Shown: positions 13,411-21,796 of the stretch, in pieces
Position numbering within the stretch: the stretch's first letter is position 1
How the letters are laid out: the number at the start of each line of letters is the position of its first letter
Source of the DNA: Acetothermia bacterium UBA3571
Lineage (GTDB): Bacteria; Bipolaricaulota; Bipolaricaulia; Bipolaricaulales; Bipolaricaulaceae
Reading direction: 5' to 3'
NCBI GenBank assembly: GCA_002375995.1
Contig: DFNI01000045.1
Coordinates: forward strand, 1-33,161
DNA length: 33,161 nucleotides
Program-made: the position numbers and the translations under genes
Notes under the pieces: model-generated
What the model was told of the DNA's origin: nothing
What the model saw: the letters and a program-made list of their open reading frames with translations, nothing else
Database searches by the model: none

Positions 13411-14824
13411 GGACGAGGTAAAGGGTCCTGCCGCCCCGCACCACCGTAAGCAGGATATCAGCGGTGGCGGGAAGGGATTCAACGATCGCCTTCCACTCCC
13501 CCATCGTCCGCACCGGCTCGCGGTTTACCTCGATAATCACGTCACCCTTCTCCACCCCGGCCCAGTCGGCCCGGGACCCGTCCCGTACCGCCACCACGAG
13601 GAGCCCCTCCACCCCGGCGGGAACGCGGTACCTCCGGGCCAACTCCGGGGTGAGCTCCTGGAGCACCATCCCGAAGTACTCCTCTCCCTCGGCCGTCTTT
13701 CCCCCTGGAGTCATCCGCGCCAGGGCCTCCTCAGAGGGGCGCACCCCGAGCACCACCTGGACCGTGAGCTCCTGCCCTTCCCGCAGAAGCTCCACCGTGA
13801 CCGTGTCCCCGGGTTGCCGGTACATGATCTCAAGTTGCAACTCGTTGGTGTTGTGGACCGGCTTCCCATTCACCGCGGTGATGATATCCCCCCGCTTTAT
13901 ACCCGCCGATTCGGCAGGACTTCCGGGGACCACATCTGAGATCAACACCCCGCTTTCGGGCTCCACCCCGAATTGGGCCGCGAGCTCGGGCGTGAGGTCC
14001 TGGATGTACACCCCCAGCCAGGCCCGGGTCACAGCCCCTTTGGAGACGAGCTGGGGAAGGACCCGCATGATCTCGTTGATGGGCACGGCGAAGTTTATCC
14101 CCTCGATGGCGATCCCCTGGGAGCTCATCCGGGCGATCAGGGTGTTCATCCCCACCACTTCACCCTTGGCGTTCACCAAGGGCCCCCCGGAGTTTCCGGG
14201 GTTGATGGCGGCATCGGTCTGGATCATGCGCCGGAAGTAACCCCGGTCATCGGGTCGGGGAACATCGCGGTTCAGGGCCGAGACGATCCCTAGGGTCACG
14301 GTATAGTCGAAACCCAAGGGGTTACCGATGGCGATCACCCAGTCTCCCACCCGGAGTGCGTCCGAGTCCCCGATGGGAGCTGCGGGGAGCTCCTCGGCCC
14401 CCTCCACCTTCAAGACCGCCACGTCCAACATCTCGTCCTTCCCCAAGACCTCGGCCCGGCGGATCTTCCCGTCCTGGGAGATCACCCGCACCTCTTCTGC
14501 ATCGTCCACCACGTGGTTGTTGGTGAGGACATACTTTTCGCCCCCGAACTCGATCACGAAGCCCGAGCCCAATGATGTTACCTTGCGTTCAGGAAGGGGG
14601 GGTTCACCGAAGAAGCGCCAGAACCAGTCGAATCTCTCCCAGGGGAAGGCCTGTTTGGTCACGGCCTCCACCCGTACCACCGCCGGGGCGACCCGGTCGA
14701 TGGCGGCGTGGATAGCAGCCTGCCCCGAGGCGGCGATGGATTCCTGAACGTCCGTCTGAGCAAGGGCCACCGCTCCCACACCGAACACCACAGCCACAAG
14801 AAGGCCCATCACTATCCTGCGCAT
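13403..14824 (-). CDS. htrA: HtrA/DegP-family serine protease with two PDZ domains
   Basis: HtrA proteases degrade or refold misfolded envelope proteins. The 473-residue protein has a signal peptide (residues 1-22, ending VALAQ) and a trypsin-like domain with the complete triad: His104 in LTNNHVVD, Asp134 in MLDVAVLKV, Ser212 in NPGNSGGPL. Two PDZ domains follow; the first includes GVLISDVVPGSPAESAGIKRGDIITAVNG and the second GLLVVAVRDGSRADWAGVEKGDVIIEVN. The ATG at 14824 follows AAGGAGGT and gives the signal peptide at the N terminus; a much earlier in-frame start would read through the divergent promoter region. tRNA-Pro begins 32 bases after the stop. Confidence 0.94.
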   Translation of the reverse strand: MRRIVMGLLVAVVFGVGAVALAQTDVQESIAASGQAAIHAAIDRVAPAVVRVEAVTKQAFPWERFDWFWRFFGEPPLPERKVTSLGSGFVIEFGGEKYVLTNNHVVDDAEEVRVISQDGKIRRAEVLGKDEMLDVAVLKVEGAEELPAAPIGDSDALRVGDWVIAIGNPLGFDYTVTLGIVSALNRDVPRPDDRGYFRRMIQTDAAINPGNSGGPLVNAKGEVVGMNTLIARMSSQGIAIEGINFAVPINEIMRVLPQLVSKGAVTRAWLGVYIQDLTPELAAQFGVEPESGVLISDVVPGSPAESAGIKRGDIITAVNGKPVHNTNELQLEIMYRQPGDTVTVELLREGQELTVQVVLGVRPSEEALARMTPGGKTAEGEEYFGMVLQELTPELARRYRVPAGVEGLLVVAVRDGSRADWAGVEKGDVIIEVNREPVRTMGEWKAIVESLPATADILLTVVRGGRTLYLVLP

Positions 14825-14935
14825 GGCTACCTCCTTCGGGATTGTTTTTGGGGCTGTGCTAAAAAAGCTTACCGCCACGGTGATAGAGGTCCAGTGGAAG
14901 AGCTGTGGAGTTTTCGGGGAGGAGTGACCCTCGGT

Positions 14936-14941
14936 TAGAAT
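14936..14941 (+). promoter_or_regulatory. -10 element for the Ub-Mut7-C gene (leaderless type)
   Basis: TAGAAT at 14936-14941 ends nine bases before ATG 14951. No Shine-Dalgarno is present and no good -35 is seen. Another ATG at 14944 is out of frame. Confidence 0.4.
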
Positions 14942-14950
14942 CCATGGACC

Positions 14951-15739
14951 ATGGGACGGGCGACCTTCCGGTTCTACGCGGAGCTCAACGATTTCCTTCC
15001 CCCCGAAAAGAGGAAGAGGGACATTGAGCACGAGTTCTTCGGCACTCCGACCGTCAAGGACGCCATCGAGGCGCTAGGGGTTCCCCACGTGGAGGTGGAT
15101 CTCGTTTTGGTGAACGGGGAGCCGGTGGATTTCTCGTACCACTTACGGGATGGGGATAGGGTAGCGGTGTACCCGGTGTTCGAGACCCTGGATATATCCG
15201 GGGTTACCCGGCTGAGATCGAAGCCCCTCCGCCGGCCCAAGTTCGTGGCCGATGTTCACCTGGGGAAGCTGGTCCGGATCCTGCGGCTTTTGGGGATTGA
15301 CGTGACCCAACCTTTGGACCCCGCGGATGAGGAACTGGTGCGGGTATCCCGGGAGGAGGGACGGATCCTCCTCACCCGGGATAGGCACCTCCTGAAGCAC
15401 GGGAAGCTCACCCACGGATACTACGTCCGGTCTGACGACGCCGTGGAACAGGCCCGGGAGGTACTGCGGCGCTTCCACCTTTGGGGCGAGCTCCGGCCCT
15501 TCACCCGGTGTCCAGTGTGCAACGGGTATCTGGAGCCGGTGCGGAAGGAGGAAGTGCTGGATCTGATACCCCCGCGCACCGCCGCGTGGCTAGAGGAGTA
15601 CACCCGCTGCCGAGGCTGTGGGAAGCTCTATTGGCCGGGAACACATTACCGGAGGTTACGGGAGACCCTCTCTCGGGTCCTCTCCGCGGCGCCCAGGACC
15701 TCAGTCCCCGAGGGACAAGAAAGCGAGGGCCACTTTTAA
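14951..15739 (+). CDS. Ubiquitin-like/Mut7-C RNase-domain protein
   Basis: The 262-residue protein joins two recognisable parts. Residues 1-80 are a MoaD/ThiS-like ubiquitin fold (RFYAELNDFLP ... VLVNGEPVDFSYHLRDGDRVAVYP), without a C-terminal GG tail because a second domain follows. Residues 97-240 are the Mut7-C domain (PIN-like fold) with candidate acidic metal ligands Asp101 (KFVADVHLG) and Asp144 (LLTRDRHLL) and a zinc ribbon CPVC (187-190) ... CRGC (220-223). This Ub-Mut7-C pairing is known in bacteria and archaea; an RNA-cleaving role is predicted for the family. The tail after 240 overlaps the convergent ispD gene by 39 bases. Start choice rests on domain position; the message is probably leaderless. 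Confidence 0.88.
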   Translation: MGRATFRFYAELNDFLPPEKRKRDIEHEFFGTPTVKDAIEALGVPHVEVDLVLVNGEPVDFSYHLRDGDRVAVYPVFETLDISGVTRLRSKPLRRPKFVADVHLGKLVRILRLLGIDVTQPLDPADEELVRVSREEGRILLTRDRHLLKHGKLTHGYYVRSDDAVEQAREVLRRFHLWGELRPFTRCPVCNGYLEPVRKEEVLDLIPPRTAAWLEEYTRCRGCGKLYWPGTHYRRLRETLSRVLSAAPRTSVPEGQESEGHF

Positions 15740-16384
15740 ATCTTCTGGGTAGGTGATCTTGATGTTCCGGACATCCCCCGGGACCGCTGCCACCCGTTCC
15801 CCCACCGAGAGCACCGCGGTGGCATCGTCGGTGAGGGAGAGACCCTTCTTGTTAGCGGCCTCCAGGGCCCGCAAGATGAGGTCCCGCTGGAATCCCTGGG
15901 GGGTTTGGATCGCGCAAAGCCCTTCGCGATCCACTAGCTCCCCAGTTAGGAACCCGTGGTTTACGTAGCGCACGGTATCCCGCACCGGGACCACCGGAAC
16001 CGCTGCCCCATGTCTCTGCACCGCCTCGAAGACCCTACGGATAAGCTCCGGGGACACCAGGGGACGGGCCGCGTCGTGCACAAGCACGTACTCTCCTTGC
16101 GCGGCCCGGATTCCCGCCAGTGAGGAGTCCTGACGCCGTTCCCCTCCTGGAACCACCCTATAGGGGATCGTGGTGCCAGAAAGAATCCCCTCGACCCTCT
16201 CCATTTCCCCGGGGCCGGCCACCACCACGAGTTCACGGGTCACTCCGGCGGCGAGGAAGGCTTCCGCGGACCAGAGGAGGAGAGGCTTTCCCGAGAGCTC
16301 CACGAAGGCTTTGTTAGCGGCGGCTCCGAAGCGCACCCCCCTCCCCGCGGCCAGGATCACCCCGCTTACCCAGCTTTTCCTCAC
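15701..16384 (-). CDS. ispD: 2-C-methyl-D-erythritol 4-phosphate cytidylyltransferase
   Basis: IspD transfers CMP from CTP to MEP in the non-mevalonate isoprenoid pathway. The 227-residue product starts with the CTP-binding loop VILAAGRGVRFG and Lys in AAANKAFVELSGKPLL, carries VHDAARPLVSPELI and RDTVRYV, and ends near DLKVALAF. The GTG start at 16384 overlaps the stop of the PD40 gene (GTGA) and gives a normal family length; longer in-frame versions would run into that gene. The 3' end overlaps the Ub-Mut7-C gene by 39 bases. Its presence implies isoprenoid synthesis by the MEP route. Confidence 0.92.
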   Translation of the reverse strand: MRKSWVSGVILAAGRGVRFGAAANKAFVELSGKPLLLWSAEAFLAAGVTRELVVVAGPGEMERVEGILSGTTIPYRVVPGGERRQDSSLAGIRAAQGEYVLVHDAARPLVSPELIRRVFEAVQRHGAAVPVVPVRDTVRYVNHGFLTGELVDREGLCAIQTPQGFQRDLILRALEAANKKGLSLTDDATAVLSVGERVAAVPGDVRNIKITYPEDLKVALAFLSLGD

Positions 16385-16899
16385 TTCTCTTTGGGCCGGG
16401 ATGGGGAAAGCCGCTCCAGGGAGTCGGGGTTGTCGGGGTCGATGGCGTAGATGGCCCACTCGTCATCCCGGTCTGAGTTGAACACGATCTTTCCCGAAGC
16501 GGACCAGTTGGGGTTCACGTCGGTGGCGGAATGGGTGGTAAGTCGCGTGATCTCGCCGGTTTCCACGTCCAGGACGAAGATATCCAGGTTGTTCTTCTCC
16601 TGGGCCGCCATGAAGGCGATGCGTTTTCCGTCCGGCGACCAGGAGAGGTACATCTCGTTGTAGGAGTTATCGGTAAGCTGCTTCTCCTCCCCGGTGGTGA
16701 GGTCCAGGAGGAAGATCTCGTAGCTATCGTCGCCCTGGTCGAGGTAGACGAGCTTGGTCCCGTCGGGGGAGAGGGCGGGCATATAGAAGTGGACCGGCTC
16801 CTGTTTGCCGGGGAAAAGGAAGCCACATCCCCCGAGCCCAAGGAATACGGCTACCAAAGCCAAAACTGCAACAATCGCGATCGTTCCTCTCTTCACCAT
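16381..16899 (-). CDS. PD40/TolB-like beta-propeller lipoprotein
   Basis: The 172-residue protein has a hydrophobic signal ending in the lipobox LGGC (Cys at about residue 25), so it is probably a lipoprotein. It then has three PD40 (WD40-like) repeats: PALSPDGTKLVYLDQGDD, LSWSPDGKRIAFMAAQ and PNWSASGKIVFNSDRDD, each followed by a blade strand of the kind EIFLLDLTTGEE. This is too few for a complete propeller, so it may be a fragment domain or may associate with another protein. The ATG follows AAGGAGGC, with TATAAT at 16920-16915. The stop overlaps the ispD start. Confidence 0.8.
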   Translation of the reverse strand: MVKRGTIAIVAVLALVAVFLGLGGCGFLFPGKQEPVHFYMPALSPDGTKLVYLDQGDDSYEIFLLDLTTGEEKQLTDNSYNEMYLSWSPDGKRIAFMAAQEKNNLDIFVLDVETGEITRLTTHSATDVNPNWSASGKIVFNSDRDDEWAIYAIDPDNPDSLERLSPSRPKEK

Positions 16900-16914
16900 G
16901 CCTCCTTGCCTCGA

Positions 16915-16920
16915 ATTATA
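16915..16920 (-). promoter_or_regulatory. -10 element of the PD40-ispD operon
   Basis: TATAAT at 16920-16915 precedes the ribosome site AAGGAGGC and ATG 16899, giving a predicted leader of about ten bases. No convincing -35 is seen. The divergent prmC gene starts at 16978; TTGCTT (16923-16928) and TATGAG (16946-16951) are a weak candidate promoter for it. Confidence 0.5.
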
Positions 16921-16977
16921 GTTTGCTTAATCGTGCTTGACATCGTATGAGCGACGCGGAAACTTGTCGCGGTTCCC

Positions 16978-17853
16978 ATGCAGCAGGGTAACGTGCCGGA
17001 AAGCCCGGCTCAAGCGCTGCGTTGGGTCGGCGATAGGCTTTCCCGCGCTGGGGTGACCTCTTCCCTCCGCGAGGCCCGGTTGATCCTGGCCCACGTGATG
17101 GGCTGCGAACCGGCGGAGGTCACGGCCAGGGACGGACGCCTGGATTTCGAGCAGCGCCGGCTTTTGGCGGAGCTCGCGGGCATGAGGTGCAAACGTTACC
17201 CGTTGCCGTACCTCTTGGGTTATGTGGGCTTCCTCGATTTCCTCCTCTGTGTTCGCCCCGGCGTTTTCATCCCCCGGCCGGAGACCGAGGGGTTGGCCGA
17301 GCTGGCCGTGGAACTTGCCCCAACATTGCCCCAGGGAGCGCGGGTCCTGGACATCGGGACGGGAACCGGCGCCTTGGCCATCGCCCTGGCCCGTGCGCGG
17401 GACGACCTCCGCGTGGTGGCCACGGACACCTCCGCGTGGGCCCTTCGTTGCGCCTGGGAGAACGCTTGGCGGCTCGGGGTGGCAGAGCGGATCCAGTTTC
17501 GGGTCTCGGACCTGTTTGAGGCGGTGCCGGAACGCTTCCACCTCGTCGTCGCCAATCCCCCCTATGTCCCGCACCAAAAGATCCCGGAACTTCCCCCGGA
17601 GGTAGCGGTGTGGGAACCCCGCGCGGCACTGGATGGCGGCGAAAAGGGAACGGAGGTCCTTCGGAGCATCATCGCGGAAGCCCCTAAACATCTGGAAACC
17701 CGGGGATGGCTCCTGTGTGAGATCGGCCACGGGCAAGGGGAGGAGCTCCTCCGATTTGCCAAAGGGGTTGTAAATTGGTTAGAACTACGGGTGGAGGAGG
17801 ATCTCGCCGGGCGCGAGAGGTACTTGATAGGATGCTTGGGACCTATGACATAG
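16978..17853 (+). CDS. prmC: Peptide chain release factor N5-glutamine methyltransferase
   Basis: PrmC (HemK) methylates the glutamine of the GGQ motif in release factors RF1/RF2, using S-adenosylmethionine. The 291-residue protein has the N-terminal helical domain (ALRWVGDRLSRAGVTSSLREARLILAHVMG), then PLPYLLGYVGFLDF and VFIPRPETEGLAELA, the SAM-binding motif VLDIGTGTGALAIALA and the substrate motif VVANPPYVP. ATG 16978 is the most upstream credible start but has no clear Shine-Dalgarno. Its 3' end overlaps the FtsE-like gene by 22 bases, so prmC, ftsE and ftsX form an operon. Confidence 0.92.
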   Translation: MQQGNVPESPAQALRWVGDRLSRAGVTSSLREARLILAHVMGCEPAEVTARDGRLDFEQRRLLAELAGMRCKRYPLPYLLGYVGFLDFLLCVRPGVFIPRPETEGLAELAVELAPTLPQGARVLDIGTGTGALAIALARARDDLRVVATDTSAWALRCAWENAWRLGVAERIQFRVSDLFEAVPERFHLVVANPPYVPHQKIPELPPEVAVWEPRAALDGGEKGTEVLRSIIAEAPKHLETRGWLLCEIGHGQGEELLRFAKGVVNWLELRVEEDLAGRERYLIGCLGPMT

Positions 17854-18512
17854 CGATCCAGGTTTCGGAGCTTTGTTTCGTCACTGAGGAGGGGGTGGCG
17901 GTATTCGAGGACCTCTCCTTCACCCTTCTCCGGGACGAGATAAAGTTCGTGGTCGGCCCCACCCTCTCGGGGAAGACCTTGTTGTTGAAGCTCATCCTGC
18001 GGGAGCTCTACCCCACCCGGGGACAGATCCTGGTGGCCGGGAGGAACATCCTGCGGTTGAACTCCCGCAAGCTCGCGAAACTCAGGGAACGGATCGGGTA
18101 CGTGCCCTATCCCCCAGTGATCCTCCCCCACCGCACCGTGGAGGAGAACCTCCGGTTCAAGCTCCGGGCCCTGGGGATAAAAGGGGAGCGGGCGGAGGAA
18201 GGGGTGGAGAAAGCCCTTTCCCTCACGGGTTTCGGGCCCCTGAAGGAGCTCTTGGCGTATGAGCTCGGGGAGGGGGAGAAGAGGGTCCTGGCCATGGCGG
18301 TAGCGATCTGCAACGATCCCGTGGTGCTTTTGTGTGATGACCCCTTCCGGGAGCTTTCCCCCTCGGACCAGGCTCGGGTGATGGACGCCCTGCGGTCCAT
18401 CCGTAATGGAGGCATTGCTTCTTTGGTCACCACCGATGATCTCCGCCTTCCGCGGAGGTTCGGCTTCCCGGACGAGGCGATCCTTCCCCTGCGGCCGGGG
18501 GTGGTGGCGTGA
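17832..18512 (+). CDS. ftsE: FtsE-like ABC ATPase with degenerate catalytic motifs
   Basis: FtsE pairs with FtsX to control septal wall hydrolysis. The 226-residue protein follows the FtsE outline (LLKLILRELYPTRGQILVAG, LRERIGYV, RTVEENL). Walker A GPTLSGKT (42-49) is intact. Other catalytic motifs differ from consensus. The Q-loop, where FtsE has VFQDF, reads VPYPP (about 91-95) with no glutamine. The signature is LGEGE (145-149). The Walker B glutamate is aspartate (LLCDDP, Asp170). The H-loop reads VTTDD (199-203) without histidine. This predicts ATP binding with impaired hydrolysis. ATG 17832 overlaps prmC; GTGA couples it to ftsX. A generic ABC exporter ATPase is the alternative identity. 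Confidence 0.82.
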   Translation: MLGTYDIAIQVSELCFVTEEGVAVFEDLSFTLLRDEIKFVVGPTLSGKTLLLKLILRELYPTRGQILVAGRNILRLNSRKLAKLRERIGYVPYPPVILPHRTVEENLRFKLRALGIKGERAEEGVEKALSLTGFGPLKELLAYELGEGEKRVLAMAVAICNDPVVLLCDDPFRELSPSDQARVMDALRSIRNGGIASLVTTDDLRLPRRFGFPDEAILPLRPGVVA

Positions 18513-19357
18513 CCCGGGGCCTGTTCATCTTGGGAGAAATTTTGCGGGCTTCCTTTCGGGAGTGGCCCCGCTGGCTTGGGTTTTCCGCCGCCGTGGCCCT
18601 GGTCCTCGCCAGCGGGAGCGCCATGGTGCTTTTGCAGGGAGGAAAGGCGGAGGAGGGGGGCGGGGCGGCCTGGGTGACGGTGGCCTACATCTCGGAGGAA
18701 GTTTCCGATCCAGAGCTGAACCAACTCGGATGGGATCTCTGGAAGCTCGAGGGAGTAAAGCGGGTTTCCTTCCGTTTCGCCGGGGACGAGCTCCCCGGGG
18801 GCGGCGTCGCCGAAAGCAGGGCCCTTCTCATCTGGACCGATGACGAGGCCGTGGCTTCTTCCCTGAAGGAGGAGATCTCCCGCCTGGCCCAGGGCAAGGT
18901 CACCGACGTGGAGATCGTGGCGCTGCACTACCCTTCCCCCGCCCGCCTCCCGCCCCTCTCCCGAGTGATCTCCCTCGTGGCTTTGGTCTTCTTCGCGTTC
19001 GTGTCCTTAGTTTTGGTGAGATCCGCCGCGGTCCGCACCCTCGACCGGTGGCGTAACGAATGGAATCTCCTCCGTTTCTCCGGAATCGAACCCTGGATCC
19101 TCACGGGGAACTTCGTGGGAACGGTGGTGTTGTGGGGGCTTATGGGGTGCATCCTATACGTGTTGGTTTACCTGGGGCTACGCGGGGCGGTGGGTGGATT
19201 TCCCGGGGTGCGGGAGGTAGCGCCGGGTTACGTAACCAGCGAGGCCTTTCCGTATCTCGTGGGCTTCATCATCGGTCCTATTTGGGCGGCCCTGGCGGGA
19301 GTTCTTTCGCTCCTCCTTTCGGGGAGCCAGTCCCAGCCGGAGGCGTCCGAGATCTAG
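18509..19357 (+). CDS. ftsX: FtsX-like cell-division permease
   Basis: The 282-residue membrane protein has the FtsX layout. Transmembrane helix 1 is at about 22-43, a large outer domain at about 44-150, and three clustered helices at about 151-171, 199-223 and 248-271. The outer domain holds the usual pattern of a conserved strand (AAWVTVAYISEEVSD) and two alpha/beta segments (LWKLEGVKRVSF, SSLKEEISRLAQGKVTDVEIV). The GTG start overlaps the ATPase stop (GTGA). FtsX links FtsE to peptidoglycan hydrolases; no hydrolase gene is adjacent. The 3' end overlaps the convergent flippase-like gene by 80 bases, the longest overlap here. Confidence 0.8.
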   Translation: MTRGLFILGEILRASFREWPRWLGFSAAVALVLASGSAMVLLQGGKAEEGGGAAWVTVAYISEEVSDPELNQLGWDLWKLEGVKRVSFRFAGDELPGGGVAESRALLIWTDDEAVASSLKEEISRLAQGKVTDVEIVALHYPSPARLPPLSRVISLVALVFFAFVSLVLVRSAAVRTLDRWRNEWNLLRFSGIEPWILTGNFVGTVVLWGLMGCILYVLVYLGLRGAVGGFPGVREVAPGYVTSEAFPYLVGFIIGPIWAALAGVLSLLLSGSQSQPEASEI

Positions 19358-20357
19358 CGGCCCTCCGCCCCAAGAACCCTACCCCCCGGTGGACGAGATA
19401 CCCAATCCCGATCCCGACAAAGATCAACTCCAGGAATCGGAAAGTCAGGGCGAAGGCCACGGCCCGCTCGGGGGTTATTCCGATGATGCCCAAGATGGCC
19501 ATCCGTCCCCCCTCGGCTATGCCTACCCCCGCGGGGGTGATCCAGAAAAAGGTGGAGACCACCACGTTCAAGCTAAAGTAAAGGGAAAGTTGGGGAAAGG
19601 CGAGCCACGTCTTCTGTCCCAGGCCGAAGAATATTTGGGGCCTCATGTAGTTACAGAAAACGGCCAACGATTGAAACAGGAACGCAAGAAGCGCGTGCAA
19701 CGGACGGCGGCTCAACACCTTGTGGGCGGTTTCCTCCACCTCCCGCACCTTCTCCGATGCGCGCTGGAGGAATTTCGCCCTGGGGAAGAGGGCGAACAGG
19801 GCCGAGAAGCCTCGGCTGAGGAGGCGGTAGTTCCTCACGAAGGACCAAAACGCGAAAAGGACGAAAAGAAGAAGGCCCCCCAAGCTCACCAGGAGCACCT
19901 TCTTGGCGAAGAGGGAAATGTTGGGCGAGCCGATCACGAAGAACCCGCCCATGGAGGCGAAAAGCACGGTGCTCATGGCGGCCAGGATCCGCTCTACCAC
20001 CACCGTGGCGGTGATCTCGGTTAGCGGGGTACCCTCCTTTCCCACCAATACCACCCGCACCGGTTCGCCTCCGAGGTACGCGGAGGGGGTCAAATAGCTC
20101 ACCGCAAACCCGGAGGCCAGGGCCCCAAACAGCCTGCTCCACCGCGGCTTGATCTCCAACGAAGAAAGCAAGACCTTCCAGCTCAACCCCCAAAAAAACA
20201 GGGCGGCGATCACGCTCCCGAGCACCCCTACGGCGCCCTCGAGGCCGAGCTTGCGAATCTCGCCTAAAACCTCCATCGGGCCAGCGAGATACAGAACGAA
20301 AGCGAAAAGGCAGAACCCCAAGAAGCCGAACAAGGTGCTTAACAGCTTTCGCCGCAT
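19278..20357 (-). CDS. AglD/MprF-type (UPF0104) integral membrane protein
   Basis: The 359-residue protein has about eight hydrophobic helices and the family core motif YLTPSAYLGGEPVRVVLV at about 88-105, as in lysylphosphatidylglycerol synthase transmembrane domains and AglD-type proteins. Such proteins act in lipid-linked sugar or aminoacyl-lipid transfer, often as flippases. The C terminus is a Pro/Gly/Arg-rich tail of about 30 residues, the part that overlaps ftsX by 80 bases on the other strand. ATG 20357 follows GGAGAG. It is the last gene of a cassette with two glycosyltransferases and a phosphodiesterase-family enzyme, which suggests work on a glycolipid. Confidence 0.85.
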   Translation of the reverse strand: MRRKLLSTLFGFLGFCLFAFVLYLAGPMEVLGEIRKLGLEGAVGVLGSVIAALFFWGLSWKVLLSSLEIKPRWSRLFGALASGFAVSYLTPSAYLGGEPVRVVLVGKEGTPLTEITATVVVERILAAMSTVLFASMGGFFVIGSPNISLFAKKVLLVSLGGLLLFVLFAFWSFVRNYRLLSRGFSALFALFPRAKFLQRASEKVREVEETAHKVLSRRPLHALLAFLFQSLAVFCNYMRPQIFFGLGQKTWLAFPQLSLYFSLNVVVSTFFWITPAGVGIAEGGRMAILGIIGITPERAVAFALTFRFLELIFVGIGIGYLVHRGVGFLGRRAARSRTPPAGTGSPKGGAKELPPGPPK

Positions 20358-20407
20358 TTCTCTCCAAAGATACAAGGCACAAGGCCTAACCGCCAATGAA
20401 TCCCTGG

Positions 20408-21796
20408 CTACACATCCATGTAATCGGGAGGGGATATGCCGAAGGAGGAAAGGATCACGGGAGCTATTCCCCAGATCGGCATGCCCTCCCGAAACCCCTG
20501 GTGCGGGAGGGCGGCGAGGAACCCTTCCAACCGGTGGTGGCCCGGGACGCTGGGGGGACAGAACGGGCGGTGGGAAAGGAAAAGGGATGACGTCACGGGA
20601 AGGACCTCCATCCCCTTCGTCAAAAAGACCAGGTCCGGCATGTCCCGGACGCGTTCGCCCCAATAAAGCTCCTCCCGCGGGAAGATCCGTTCCACCACTG
20701 TTTCCCCTTCGGGCGTGCGGAGTCCAAAGAGCCTCTCGCAAAGCTCATCCAGATCGATCCGGGAGCGTCCGTTACGGGAAAGGGTCCCCAGTCCGCCCGG
20801 GGAGTAAACTGGGGTCTTTTCCCAATCCACATCCCTGAAGGAAAGGGACAGCTTAGCCCCGAGGTCGGACCAATGCCAAACGAGGTCCAAGGATGACCGC
20901 TGAAAGATCCTCCCGAACAGAGAGGCTGCCCGCTCTCCCAACCCTTGGAACCTTCGGGGAGAGAGGCCGAGGTCGAAGAGGCCTTTCCGTGCCCATGTGG
21001 AAAGGCCCCGGCGCAGCACAAGGAGGCCCTCTCGAAGAAGCCAGGTATTGAGATGGAAGTCCCACCTGACCGGCCCCATCCCGTGGTCGGAGAGGAGGAC
21101 CACCGTCCGGGGTGAGAGCTCCTCCAGGAGCGTGGCCAACGCCGCGTCCGCGGCGGAAAACACTTCGTCCACCTCGGGCTTACCCCAGAGGAAATGTTGG
21201 ACCGTGTCGGTCTCCTGGTAATGGATACCGAGCACAACGGGCTGGAAGCGCCGCGTTAACGCCAGGGCGGCCTCGGTCTTTGCCCGGATGCTTCCCTTGA
21301 GGTCCTCCACCCACCTCCTTCCCGGGAACCACGCGGGGGGATTGGGGGAGTAGCCCGCCTTGCGTGCAAGCCCCGAAGCTTCCTTTGGGTGCGATGCGGC
21401 ATTGGCCGGGGCGAGGAACCCAGGGACCCAAAAGCCCCGCCGGAGTGGACGGGCGGGATAACCCAGGGGAAAGGCCAAGAAACCTACCGGCACTTCTTCG
21501 GCTAGGATCTCCCAAAAGGTGGGATAGGGGAGGTCACGGGAACTCACGAGGTGCGGACGTTCTCCTGCCCGGCGCCGCACGAAGTCCAGGATCCCGTGCT
21601 TCCCGGGGTTTACCCCTAGATGGAAGCTCGCCCACGCGGGGGCGGTGATGGGGGGGATGGTGCTTTGGAGGCGCAAGATCCGGGAGCCTCCGAGCATCTC
21701 CCGCAGGGAAGGAAGGGTTCCTTCCCCCATTAGCTGGGAGACCATCTCCGGGGAGACCCCATCCCACGCCACCAGAAGAAGCTCAACCCGCGCCAT
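20408..21796 (-). CDS. Alkaline phosphatase superfamily (type I phosphodiesterase/nucleotide pyrophosphatase) enzyme
   Basis: The 462-residue protein has the two-metal core of this superfamily. The metal Asp12 lies in VAWDGVSPEM, with the nucleophile Thr51 in PPITAPAWASF followed by GVNPGKHGILDF. HYQETDTVQHFLW carries Asp197 and His201, and LLSDHGMG carries Asp237 and His238. Similar enzymes cleave or transfer phosphodiester groups on nucleotides, lipids and glycans. No signal peptide is visible, so it is probably cytoplasmic. ATG 21796 follows GAGGAAGG and overlaps the upstream glycosyltransferase gene by 14 bases. The context suggests lipid-headgroup or polyprenyl-phosphate metabolism; the substrate is unknown. 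Confidence 0.87.
   Translation of the reverse strand: MARVELLLVAWDGVSPEMVSQLMGEGTLPSLREMLGGSRILRLQSTIPPITAPAWASFHLGVNPGKHGILDFVRRRAGERPHLVSSRDLPYPTFWEILAEEVPVGFLAFPLGYPARPLRRGFWVPGFLAPANAASHPKEASGLARKAGYSPNPPAWFPGRRWVEDLKGSIRAKTEAALALTRRFQPVVLGIHYQETDTVQHFLWGKPEVDEVFSAADAALATLLEELSPRTVVLLSDHGMGPVRWDFHLNTWLLREGLLVLRRGLSTWARKGLFDLGLSPRRFQGLGERAASLFGRIFQRSSLDLVWHWSDLGAKLSLSFRDVDWEKTPVYSPGGLGTLSRNGRSRIDLDELCERLFGLRTPEGETVVERIFPREELYWGERVRDMPDLVFLTKGMEVLPVTSSLFLSHRPFCPPSVPGHHRLEGFLAALPHQGFREGMPIWGIAPVILSSFGISPPDYMDV

Noticed and set aside
12959..13939. Plus-strand open frame across the tRNA cluster and the end of htrA
   Set aside because: It reads antisense tRNAs and htrA; five cloverleaf tRNAs explain the region.
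14851..14875. Run of T/A bases (TTTTTGGGG and CTAAAAAAGC) upstream of htrA as a terminator
   Set aside because: No stable hairpin precedes the run on either strand; it is more likely the AT-rich part of a divergent promoter region.
16937..16965. TTGACA at 16937-16942 as -35 of prmC
   Set aside because: At 17 bases downstream lies AAACTT, a poor -10; TTGCTT/TATGAG nearby is only marginally better, so no firm promoter is called.
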